DNA from: Streptomyces hydrogenans
Lineage (GTDB): Bacteria > Actinomycetota > Actinomycetes > Streptomycetales > Streptomycetaceae
NCBI RefSeq assembly: GCF_014656075.1
Contig: NZ_BNBS01000023.1
Span: forward strand, 19,108 to 83,107
Length of the DNA stretch: 64,000 nucleotides
Direction: 5' to 3'
Shown: in pieces, positions 57,736 to 64,000 of the stretch
Layout of the letters: the number at the start of each line of letters is the position of its first letter
How positions within the stretch are numbered: position 1 is the stretch's first letter
Made by a program: the position numbers and the translations under genes
The notes under the pieces: generated by a model
Databases searched by the model: none
The model's input: the letters and a program-made list of their open reading frames with translations, nothing else
What the model was told of the DNA's origin: nothing

Positions 57736-58182
57736 TCAGTTCGTCGCGTCCCACTCGTCGGCCGTCATGGGCCGCGCGTCCGGGTAGTGGCGTCGGATCT
57801 CGCTCAGGACCCAGGCGTCGGCCGTTCGGACGTCCCAGCTGGAGCTGTCGAACTCCCGCAGCGTGATCCTGAGTTCGTCTCCCGCGTAGCCCTCGAAGTC
57901 CGCGTCGATCGCCTGCAGATGGGGCGCGTCCATGGCCAGCAGCTCCAGGGTGGGGATGCCCGCGCCCTCCGACTCCTTCGCCATCCGCGCGAACGCGACG
58001 TGCGGCTGTTCGTCGGGGAGCCGGGCCTTCCAGGTGAGGCCGAGGCCGTAGCCGCCCAGTCGCACCAGGAGTTCGGCCAGGGTGACGTAGTGCCCACCGG
58101 GCGCGTCGGCCGCGTGCGGGGCGCTGTCCCGCCAGGCCGCGAAGGTGACCATCCGCATCGGGGGCGGTGGGGTTTCGGTCAT
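57736..58182 (-). CDS. Hypothetical protein, 148 aa
   Basis: VTFAAWRDSAPHAADAPGGHYVTLAELLVRLGGYGLGLTWKARLPDEQPHVAFARMA, EGAGIPTLELLAMDAPHLQAIDADFEGYAGDELRITLREFDSSSWDVR. Soluble alpha/beta protein with no known signature. It follows the toxin-antitoxin pair on the same strand after a 56-bp gap, and might be transcribed with it. Start at 58182. Confidence 0.6.
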   Translation of the reverse strand: MTETPPPPMRMVTFAAWRDSAPHAADAPGGHYVTLAELLVRLGGYGLGLTWKARLPDEQPHVAFARMAKESEGAGIPTLELLAMDAPHLQAIDADFEGYAGDELRITLREFDSSSWDVRTADAWVLSEIRRHYPDARPMTADEWDATN

Positions 58183-58238
58183 GGGCTCGGCGCCTCGCTT
58201 CACTGTCGGGGGCTCGGAATCCGTCGACGGCCGGATGA

Positions 58239-58616
58239 TCACGTGGCCGTGGGCCAGGTGCGCAGCAGGGCGGCGATCCTCGGGGCGGTGCAGGCGGGGT
58301 CCCTCAGCAGGTCGCGCAGGGCGACGGCGTCCTGCCGGGCGGGCCTGACCGGGATCCCGGAGGCCTCCAGATACATCACGCCCGTCGCGGCGGCCACGGC
58401 CAGGTTGGAGCGTTCGAGCCAGCGGCAGCGGCCGAGGACGTGCACCAGAGCGGCGGCGCGGGCGTACGGCCCGTCGTAGACGGGCCGGTCCAGCAGCTCG
58501 GCCCGGTGGGCGGCGACCGCGGCCACCGGGACGCCGTAGTCCTCGGGGGCCGGGTCGCCGGCTCCCGCGAGCTCCGCGACCCCCAGGATCCAGGGGACGT
58601 CGATGTGCAGGTCCAT
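58239..58616 (-). CDS. Fic/Doc-like toxin component with degenerate Fic motif
   Basis: 125 aa: IDVPWILGVAELAGAGDPAPEDYGVPVAAVAAHRAEL, then RAAALVHVLGRCRWLERSNLAVAAATGVMYLEASGIPV. The last part aligns with the Fic core helix but the H-x-F-x-D/E-G-N-x-R motif is reduced to LGRCRWLERSN, so AMPylation or Doc-type kinase activity is doubtful. A similar degenerate version is common in Streptomyces. Starts in a TAATG junction with the antitoxin, the classical arrangement. Confidence 0.68.
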   Translation of the reverse strand: MDLHIDVPWILGVAELAGAGDPAPEDYGVPVAAVAAHRAELLDRPVYDGPYARAAALVHVLGRCRWLERSNLAVAAATGVMYLEASGIPVRPARQDAVALRDLLRDPACTAPRIAALLRTWPTAT

Positions 58617-58855
58617 TACGCGGCGCGCGCCCCAGGGGTGCCGCCATCCGCGTCCTCGGCCTCGTCGAAGACGTCCTGGTGCTCGGCGAGGAACCGCTTC
58701 GCGGCGTCGAGACCCCGCTGCCGCAGGCCTTCCGTGTCCTCGTACACGAGGACGGCGATGTAGTCGCCGAGGCTCATCCCCCGGTCCCTGGCGCGCGCCT
58801 CCGCCAACTGCTTGATCTCGCTGTCGACGCGCGCACCCAGCTGTGTCTTCGCCAT
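58616..58855 (-). CDS. Ribbon-helix-helix antitoxin
   Basis: 79 aa. KTQLGARVDSEIKQLAEARARDRGMSLGDYIAVLVYED is an Arc/CopG-type RHH: one strand (TQLGARV) and two helices, for dimeric DNA binding. An acidic C-terminus (FDEAEDADGG) would contact the toxin. ATG at 58855 is 8 bp from an 18-bp perfect palindrome, the likely operator. The longer frame upstream is not coding. Confidence 0.78.
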   Translation of the reverse strand: MAKTQLGARVDSEIKQLAEARARDRGMSLGDYIAVLVYEDTEGLRQRGLDAAKRFLAEHQDVFDEAEDADGGTPGARAA

Positions 58856-58862
58856 ACCGGGA

Positions 58863-58880
58863 TGGTAACAGCTGTTACCA
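58863..58880. promoter_or_regulatory. 18-bp perfect palindrome, toxin-antitoxin operator
   Basis: TGGTAACAGCTGTTACCA, directly upstream of the antitoxin ATG. Internal GTAACAGCTGTTAC is typical of RHH operators made of two inverted half-sites, so the antitoxin probably autoregulates here. Confidence 0.78.
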
Positions 58881-59009
58881 CACCACGCCGCGATCGGTGC
58901 AGCGCACACCGGTCCGTACCCTCGCACCCGATCCATCTAGGTCCCACCCTGTCCTAGTGGGCCCGTACGGTCGGTGTATCACGAGGAACCGGACGAGGGG
59001 ACGAGACCG

Positions 59010-59534
59010 ATGAACCACAGCGCACCCGAGGGTTACACCAGCGTCGCACCGTGGGTGGTCACCGACGACACCGGCGCCCTGCTCGACTTCGTCACCGCCG
59101 CGTTCGGCGGCGTGGAACTCGCACGGGTGGCGGTCGAGGACGGCACCATCGGGCACGGCGAGATCCGCATCGGCGACACCGTCGTCCAGGCCTTCGACCG
59201 ACGGCCCGACTGGCCGGCGACGCCCTCGCTGCTGCGGGTCTACGTGCCGGACGCGGACGCGGCGACGGCGGCCGCGGTCCTGCACGGGGCGGAGGTGATC
59301 ACCGAGGTCGCGGACAGCGCGTGGGGGGACCGCGGCGGGCGGGTGCGGGACCCGTTCGGCAACATCTGGTGGGTGACGAGCCGGGTCGAGGACGTCGCAC
59401 CGGACGTGGCCTGGGAGCGCATGTCCGAACCGAAGTACGCCGAGGCGATGCGCACGGCCCAGGAGACGCTGGACATGGCGCTGAGCGGTCGGAGCTCCGG
59501 GGTGGCGAGCGCCCCGCTGCGCCCGGGGCGGTGA
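59010..59534 (+). CDS. VOC/glyoxalase family protein (PhnB-like)
   Basis: 174 aa. GYTSVAPWVVTDDTGALLDFVTAAFGGVELAR, HGEIRIGDTVVQAFDRR, RVYVPDADAATAAAVLHGAEVITEVADSAWGDRGGRVRDPFGNIWWVTSRVEDV. DPFGN-x-W-W-V is the hallmark of PhnB-like VOC proteins. Start at 59010 with GAGGGG; twelve additional residues upstream are unlikely. Confidence 0.82.
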   Translation: MNHSAPEGYTSVAPWVVTDDTGALLDFVTAAFGGVELARVAVEDGTIGHGEIRIGDTVVQAFDRRPDWPATPSLLRVYVPDADAATAAAVLHGAEVITEVADSAWGDRGGRVRDPFGNIWWVTSRVEDVAPDVAWERMSEPKYAEAMRTAQETLDMALSGRSSGVASAPLRPGR

Positions 59535-59566
59535 GGTCGGACCGGACGGCTCGCCGCCGGGTGTCC

Positions 59567-59591
59567 GGGCGGCCGGAGAACCGGACCGCCC
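59567..59591. terminator. Hairpin between convergent genes
   Basis: GGGCGGCCGG-N4-CCGGACCGCCC, an imperfect stem after the VOC gene (stop 59534), before the convergent oxidoreductase (stop 59628). Confidence 0.45.
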
Positions 59592-59627
59592 CCGGTCGGG
59601 CAGTCGGCCGGCGGGCCGGACAGCCGG

Positions 59628-60506
59628 TCACGCCGCAGGGTGCTTGAGGCTCTCGATGATCCGCGCGAAGCCCTCCGTCCCGTGCCCGGCGTCCACCTGA
59701 CGCTGGATGAGCCGCTGGACCATGGCGATCGGCTCGGCGCTCACCCCCTGCTCCTCGCTCGCCTCGACGAACAGCCGGAGGTTGGAGAACTCCAGGCTCT
59801 GCTGCCCCGGAACCCGGTAGTCCCCGCCGTCGATGACCTCGGCGTACCCCGCGAGCGCTCCGGTCATGGCGGTCAGCCACGGGGCGGCCATCTCCGCGAA
59901 CCGGCCCGCAGACACCCCGGCCGGGGCGAGCAGGGCGGCACCGTGCATGAACCCGGCGAACATCACGTACATCGACGAGAGCAGCGCGAGGTCGTACAGG
60001 GACGCCAGCCCCGCGTCCTCGCCGTAGTAGGTGCTGGTCGCCCAGAGGTCGAGCAGCGCCGCGTGCTCGCGGAACACCTCTTCCGAGCCGCTGTACAGGA
60101 TCGAGGCCCCCGGCAGGCCGATCATGGAGGGCACCGCCATGATGCCTCCGTCCAGATGGGCGATGCCCGCCCCCGCGGCCCAGGCGGCCAGTTCCCGCGC
60201 CTGCTCGGGCTTGGTCGTGGTCACGTTGATCAGGGTGCGCCCGGCCAGGTCGGCCACGAGCGGGTCGAGCACCTCGTGCACCGAGTCGTGGTCGAAGAGG
60301 CAGACGATCACCAGCCGGCTCGCCCGGACCGCTTCGGCGGCGGAGGCCGCCTCCGTCGCTCCTCGCGCGACCAGCTCCTCCGCCCTCCCCTTCGAGCGGT
60401 TCCACACCGTGGTCCGCAGTCCTGCCTTCACCAGGACCCCGGCGAGCGCGCCGCCCACCGCACCGAGCCCGAGAACGCTCACGTGGGTGTCGTGGTCCTG
60501 TGCCAT
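59628..60506 (-). CDS. Imine-reductase-like NAD(P)-dependent oxidoreductase
   Basis: 292 aa. N-terminal Rossmann GLGAVGGALAGVLVKAG with NR-S-K-G-R (WNRSKGRAEEL) typical for NADPH, then LDGGIMAVPSMIGLPGASILYSG and YGEDAGLASLYDLALLSSMYVMFAGFMHGAAL, the long helix and substrate domain seen in imine reductases and 3-hydroxyisobutyrate-dehydrogenase-like enzymes. Divergent from an HxlR gene with an operator in the 140-bp gap, so its expression is probably regulated by it. Confidence 0.82.
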   Translation of the reverse strand: MAQDHDTHVSVLGLGAVGGALAGVLVKAGLRTTVWNRSKGRAEELVARGATEAASAAEAVRASRLVIVCLFDHDSVHEVLDPLVADLAGRTLINVTTTKPEQARELAAWAAGAGIAHLDGGIMAVPSMIGLPGASILYSGSEEVFREHAALLDLWATSTYYGEDAGLASLYDLALLSSMYVMFAGFMHGAALLAPAGVSAGRFAEMAAPWLTAMTGALAGYAEVIDGGDYRVPGQQSLEFSNLRLFVEASEEQGVSAEPIAMVQRLIQRQVDAGHGTEGFARIIESLKHPAA

Positions 60507-60578
60507 GTCGCCGCTCCGTCACGTCGTTCGTAGAGATTCGTTGACGGCTCAATCCTCGCCAGGTTCCGTAGAGTTGGC

Positions 60579-60605
60579 GAGTACGGACTATTTAGTGCGG
60601 TACTC
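60579..60605. promoter_or_regulatory. HxlR operator between oxidoreductase and HxlR gene
   Basis: GAGTAC-N15-GTACTC, with inner near-symmetry GGACTA/TAGTGCG, in the gap between the divergent genes. Such GTAC-type inverted repeats are typical of HxlR-family sites. Confidence 0.6.
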
Positions 60606-60645
60606 ACCGGAAGGTAAGTGCCGCCCGGGCGACACGGAGGCGCGC

Positions 60646-61008
60646 ATGGGGACGTCGGCACGGCAGGGGCCCTACTTCTGCGGGATCGACGCGGCGATGG
60701 ACGTCGTCACCGGCAAGTGGAAGTCCCTGATCCTCTGGGAACTGCACGAGCACGGCACGCGCCGCTTCGCCGAGCTGCGGCGCGGGCTCCCCGGCGTCAG
60801 CGAGAAGATGCTCGTCCAGCACCTGCGGGAGATGGAGGAGGACGGCCTCGTGCACCGCGAGGTCCACCCCGTGGTGCCGCCGAAGGTCGAGTACTCGCTC
60901 ACGGGGCACGGCCTCTCCCTCAACACCGCCCTGGCGTCACTGGCGGCGTGGGGGCAGGAGCGGATCCAGCGGATCGGCGCGGAGAAGGTCACGCACGAGG
61001 TCGTGTGA
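60646..61008 (+). CDS. HxlR-family transcriptional regulator
   Basis: 120 aa winged helix: FCGIDAAMDVVTGKWKSLILWELHEHG, RRFAELRRGLPGVSEKMLVQHLREMEEDGLVHREV and a wing PPKVEYSLTGHGLSL. C12 in the N-terminal part may sense redox or electrophiles, as in YodB/HypR-type regulators. Divergent with the imine-reductase-like gene. ATG 60646 after GGAGG. Confidence 0.85.
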   Translation: MGTSARQGPYFCGIDAAMDVVTGKWKSLILWELHEHGTRRFAELRRGLPGVSEKMLVQHLREMEEDGLVHREVHPVVPPKVEYSLTGHGLSLNTALASLAAWGQERIQRIGAEKVTHEVV

Positions 61009-61064
61009 GCCGACGGCCGGGCGGCGCTCCGGACCTCCTCGTCCGCGCGCCGCCGAGCGGGACC

Positions 61065-62321
61065 TCAGGCGAGGTCGCGGTGGCGGCCCACCCCGGTGGA
61101 GAGGAGGTAGAGCGGGGGCAGGAAGGCGCCGGCGCAGACGATCCACAGGGCGGTGTGGGCACCGGTGTGGGTGGCGAGGAGACCGGCGGTGAGGGCGCCG
61201 AGCGGCATCGCGCCCCAGGAGACGAAGCGAACCGTGGCCATCACGCGGGACAGCAGCTCCGGGGGCGACTGGGTCTGCCGGTAGGTGCGGGTGGTGATCG
61301 AGCCGATGACGGTGCCGAAGGCGAAGCCGGCGTTGCCGAGGGCGAACCAGTACGCGTCCCCCGCCGACGTGGTCAGCGGGGCGAGCAGGAGCAGCGCGCC
61401 GCCGGCCAGGTCTGCGGCGATGATGCCCCATGCGGTGCCGAGGCGCGTGGTCACCCGGACCGCGACGGCGGCGCCGGCGAGCGCGCCGACCCCGTCCATC
61501 GCCAGCACGAGGCCGAGCTGGACGGCGTCGAGGCCGGCCTCGCGGACCAGGTAGAGGGGGGTGAGGGCGACGAGTGCCGCGTTGAGGAAGTTGGCGGCGG
61601 TCGCCCAGATCATGCAGGGCCGCATGACGGGGTGCTTGGTCACGTACCGCAAGCCCTCGCGCATCAGCCGGAGCGCGCTCTCGCCGGTGCGGGGCGCGGG
61701 GCGGCTCTCGGGGAGGGTGCGCAGGAGGACGGCGGAGGCCAGGTAGCTGGCGGCATCCACGACGAGGGCGCCGACGGGGCCGGTCGCGCCGATCAGGACG
61801 CCGCCGAGGGAGGGGCCGCCGGTGTCGTTGACGGCGTGGGTGCCGGACATGACGCTGTTGCGGGCGGCCAGCTGCCGGGCCGGGACGACGGCGGGCAGGA
61901 AGGTCGAGTTGCCGATGTCGAACAGCACCGTCGCCGCGCCGGTGACGAGCGCCGCGCACAGCAGGTGCGCGTAGGTGAGGCTGTCGAGCCACCACGCGAG
62001 CGGCAGCGAGCCGAGCGCCGCGAACCGTACGAGGTCGAGGGCGACCTGGAGCCGGCGGAGCGGTACGCGCTGCGCGACGACGCCCGCCGGAAGGCTCAGC
62101 AGCAGCCAGGAGACCTGGCCGGCGGCGGCGAGCAGGGCGACCTCGAAGGCGGTGGCGTCGAGGACGGTGAGGGCGACGAGCGGCAGGGCGAGGGCGGTGA
62201 CGGCGGTGCCCGCGCCGCTGACGGTCGCGGCGCCCCAGTAGCGCCAGAAGACGCCCGGCGGCGAGGTCTCCTGCTCGTCGTCGCGCCGGTCCTGCTCCTG
62301 GATCACTCGTGCCCCGCTCAT
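61065..62321 (-). CDS. MFS exporter (MFS_3/EntS-like)
   Basis: 418 aa with about 12 membrane segments. GVFWRYWGAATVSGAGTAVTALALPLVALTVL opens the first bundle and VVPARQLAARNSVMSGTHAVNDTGGPSLGGVLIGATGP is the typical loop of this subfamily (Q-L-x-x-x-N). Members export siderophores, macrolides or peptides. Divergent from the HxlR-peroxiredoxin gene across a 138-bp gap that has an inverted repeat. Confidence 0.83.
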   Translation of the reverse strand: MSGARVIQEQDRRDDEQETSPPGVFWRYWGAATVSGAGTAVTALALPLVALTVLDATAFEVALLAAAGQVSWLLLSLPAGVVAQRVPLRRLQVALDLVRFAALGSLPLAWWLDSLTYAHLLCAALVTGAATVLFDIGNSTFLPAVVPARQLAARNSVMSGTHAVNDTGGPSLGGVLIGATGPVGALVVDAASYLASAVLLRTLPESRPAPRTGESALRLMREGLRYVTKHPVMRPCMIWATAANFLNAALVALTPLYLVREAGLDAVQLGLVLAMDGVGALAGAAVAVRVTTRLGTAWGIIAADLAGGALLLLAPLTTSAGDAYWFALGNAGFAFGTVIGSITTRTYRQTQSPPELLSRVMATVRFVSWGAMPLGALTAGLLATHTGAHTALWIVCAGAFLPPLYLLSTGVGRHRDLA

Positions 62322-62360
62322 ACGGCACCCACCCCCCGGGATTGGTCAGTCTCTTTTGGG

Positions 62361-62383
62361 AACTCACTCGTTCCAGGTGAGTT
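62361..62383. promoter_or_regulatory. Inverted repeat in the MFS / HxlR-peroxiredoxin divergent promoter
   Basis: AACTCAC-N9-GTGAGTT, perfect 7-bp arms. Located about 40 bp upstream of the MFS start and 77 bp upstream of the HxlR fusion start. Probable binding site of the fusion regulator. Confidence 0.6.
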
Positions 62384-62459
62384 TCTATCGGGAACCGACC
62401 CCATGGCGCAAGATGGTCCCGATGAGCGCCGCGGTGCGCGGAGGAGTGGAGACGCTGTG

Positions 62460-63341
62460 ATGAGGTCGGTGCCCGAGCGGGACGCGGCCTGCGCGATCGC
62501 GCAGGCCGCGGCGGTGGTCGGCGACTGGTGGAGCCTGCTCCTGATCCGGGAGACCGCGCGCGGACACCACCGGTTCGACGCGCTCCAGGAGGAGCTGGGC
62601 ATCTCCCGGAAGGTGCTCACCGAGCGCCTGGCGCACCTGGTGGAGACGGGGGTCCTGGAGAAGGTCCCGTACCAGGACCGGCCGGTGCGGCACGAGTACC
62701 GGCTGACGGAGAGCGGCCGGGGACTGCTGCCGGTGCTGCTGTCGATGCAGGACTGGGCGGACCGCTGGGTCTTCGGCGACGGCTCGCTCAGCGGCACCGC
62801 CGACGAGGCGGGCACGGAGGCGCGGCGCGTCGCGGGACTGACGGGCGAGCGGCTGCCGCGCCTGGAACTGCCCGGCCACCGGGACGGCCTGCCGGTGGAT
62901 CCGGTGGCCGACGCCACCGCCACCGTGCTGTTCTGCTATCCGGCGACCGGGAGCCCGGGCCCGCTGCCGGACGGCTGGGCGGGCATCCCCGGCACCGTCG
63001 GCTGCACCTTGGAGAACCGGCTCTTCCGGGACGCGTACGAGGACTTCCTCGCGGCGGGCGCGGAGGTGCGCGGCGTGAGCACCCAACGCCCGGACGAGCA
63101 GCGGGTGTTCGCCGTCGAGGAGGGCATCCCCTTCACCCTCCTCTCGGACGTCGACCTGTACCTGGCCGCCGCCCTGCGCCTGCCCACCTTCCGTGCCGGG
63201 CAGCTGCTGCGGTTGAAGCGTGCCGTCCTGGTGGTGGACCGCGACCGCACGGTGCGGCACGCGCGCTTCCCGGTGTCGGACATCCCGGCGGCGGTGGGCG
63301 AGGCGCTGGCTCAGGTACGGCGCCTGGCGGCGGAGGGCTGA
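62460..63341 (+). CDS. HxlR regulator fused to a peroxiredoxin-like domain
   Basis: 293 aa. Residues 1-110 are an HxlR winged helix: C11 in the CAIAQAAAVVGDWWSLLLIRE start, then HHRFDALQEELGISRKVLTERLAHLVETGVLEKVPYQDRP. Residues about 130-293 are a thioredoxin-fold peroxiredoxin: VLFCYPATGSPGPLPDGWAGIPGTVGCTLEN with C182 at the peroxidatic position, VRGVSTQRPDEQRVFAVEEGIPFTLLSDVDLYLAAALRLPTF. The second Cys of the GCTPQ-x-C form is missing. A sensor that couples peroxide reactivity with DNA binding is likely; it probably controls the divergent MFS gene. Start ATG 62460 (GTG at 62457 also possible). Confidence 0.82.
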   Translation: MRSVPERDAACAIAQAAAVVGDWWSLLLIRETARGHHRFDALQEELGISRKVLTERLAHLVETGVLEKVPYQDRPVRHEYRLTESGRGLLPVLLSMQDWADRWVFGDGSLSGTADEAGTEARRVAGLTGERLPRLELPGHRDGLPVDPVADATATVLFCYPATGSPGPLPDGWAGIPGTVGCTLENRLFRDAYEDFLAAGAEVRGVSTQRPDEQRVFAVEEGIPFTLLSDVDLYLAAALRLPTFRAGQLLRLKRAVLVVDRDRTVRHARFPVSDIPAAVGEALAQVRRLAAEG

Positions 63342-63389
63342 CGGCGGGTCTCGGGCTTCACGGACGCCCTCGCGCACGCCGGGAAGGCG

Positions 63390-64000
63390 TCAGGCTTCGC
63401 GGGCGCCCTCGTACATGGCCTCGACGAGATCGGCGTACGTGCGCTCGACGACGGGGCGCTTGACCTTGAGGCTGGGGGTGAGTTCGCCGTGCTCGACGTC
63501 GAGGTCGCGGGGCAGGACGGCGAACTTCTTGAGGGTCTGCCAGCGCTGGAGGTCGTCGTTGACGCGGCGGACGAAGCCCTCGACGAGGGCGTGGACCTCC
63601 GGGGAGGTGACGACGTCGGCGTAGGGGCGGCCGGCGAGGCCGTTCGTGGCGGCCCAGGGCATGATCACGCTCTCGTCGAGGGTGATCAGGGCGGTGCAGT
63701 AGTTGCGGGCGTCGCCGATGACCAGGATGTTGCTGACGAAGGGGCAGAGGGCCTTGAACCGGCCTTCGATCTCGCTGGGGGCCACGTACTTGCCGCCGGA
63801 GGTCTTGATGAGGTCCTTCTTGCGGTCGGTGATCCGGACGTAGCCGTCCTTGTCGATCTCGCCGATGTCCCCGGTGCGGTACCAGCCGTCGCGGGCCAGG
63901 ACGTCGGCGGTCTTGTCGGGGAGGTTGTGGTAGCCGCGCATCAGACCGGGGCCGCGGAGCAGGATCTCGCCGTCGTCGGCGATGCGGACCTCGGTGCCGG
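63390..64000 (-). CDS. Long-chain acyl-CoA synthetase (AMP-binding), C-terminal part
   Basis: Continues beyond the window's end. The visible 203 residues have GEILLRGPGLMRGYHN, then DGWYRTGDIGEIDKDGYVRITDRKKDLIKTSGGKYVAP, which contains the A7/A8 motifs (YRTGD and the DRKKDLIKTSGGK hinge of the catalytic lid). It ends with the FadD15-type tail LTPSLKVKRPVVERTYADLVEAMYE. Activates fatty acids to acyl-CoA via the acyl-adenylate. The adenylation core and start lie outside. Confidence 0.88.
   Translation of the reverse strand, partial: GTEVRIADDGEILLRGPGLMRGYHNLPDKTADVLARDGWYRTGDIGEIDKDGYVRITDRKKDLIKTSGGKYVAPSEIEGRFKALCPFVSNILVIGDARNYCTALITLDESVIMPWAATNGLAGRPYADVVTSPEVHALVEGFVRRVNDDLQRWQTLKKFAVLPRDLDVEHGELTPSLKVKRPVVERTYADLVEAMYEGAREA

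Noticed and set aside
60618..62459. N-terminal extension of the HxlR-peroxiredoxin frame back to 60618
   Set aside because: The extension runs opposite to the MFS gene and through another HxlR gene in a different frame. The HxlR domain starts at 62460 with its own site.
1..64000. CRISPR arrays, tRNA, rRNA
   Set aside because: No regularly spaced direct repeats with unique spacers and no tRNA-like cloverleaf or rRNA conserved stretch was noticed by eye. A tRNAscan or CRISPR search would settle this.

Overview
The window is very GC-rich with third-position G/C bias, overlapping start and stop codons, GTG starts and many TetR/HxlR/MFS pairs, secreted metalloproteases and I36-inhibitor-like proteins. 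This points to a Streptomyces or close relative, in an accessory part of the chromosome. No rRNA, tRNA, integrase, capsid or terminase gene was seen.

Layout. 0-4.1 kb: the start of a secreted beta-helix protein (minus), then a two-gene RNA-repair cassette (T4 Rnl1-like RNA ligase plus kinase-phosphatase), a RibD/DHFR-like reductase and an orphan gene. 4.1-26.6 kb: one long minus-strand operon, mostly with translational overlaps, encoding a phage-tail-like contractile apparatus. In transcription order it has a leaderless metalloprotease, an unknown protein, sheath, probable tube, two very small proteins, a 1495-aa protein with an AHH-type nuclease domain, a hub/adaptor-like protein, an unknown, a VgrG-like spike, a PAAR-like tip, a gp25-like protein, baseplate J, a 1426-aa baseplate protein carrying LamG and beta-propeller modules, a small protein and a hyper-repetitive fibre-like protein. 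No capsid, packaging or AAA+ ATPase gene is present, so I read it as a divergent extracellular contractile injection system (eCIS-like). The AHH protein and the protease are its best cargo candidates. Two small proteins and the AHH protein's N-terminus appear to share one short domain, a possible docking or loading module. Four 19-bp repeats with TGAC-N5-GTCA symmetry lie upstream of the operon.

27-39 kb: an MFS/TetR pair, a second RibD-like reductase, then many small orphan genes including a SUKH (SMI1/KNR4) protein, a DEDDh exonuclease, a lipoprotein and an I36/FG-GAP secreted protein, with gene remnants and a 57-bp tandem duplication at one 3' end. This looks like a degrading accessory region.

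39-53 kb: a secreted matrixin-like protease, alpha/beta hydrolases, a TetR/haloalkane-dehalogenase-like divergent pair with two clear operators, a secreted NAGPA-domain protein beside an I36 double-domain protein, an orphan Imm10-type immunity protein, a methyltransferase, a 705-aa orphan and a TauD-like dioxygenase.

53-64 kb: DinB/MDMPI proteins, a DHA2 efflux pump with divergent TetR and paired operators, a toxin-antitoxin pair (RHH antitoxin plus degenerate Fic) with an 18-bp palindrome, an imine-reductase-like oxidoreductase divergent from an HxlR regulator, an MFS exporter divergent from an HxlR-peroxiredoxin fusion, and the C-terminal part of an acyl-CoA synthetase running off the edge.
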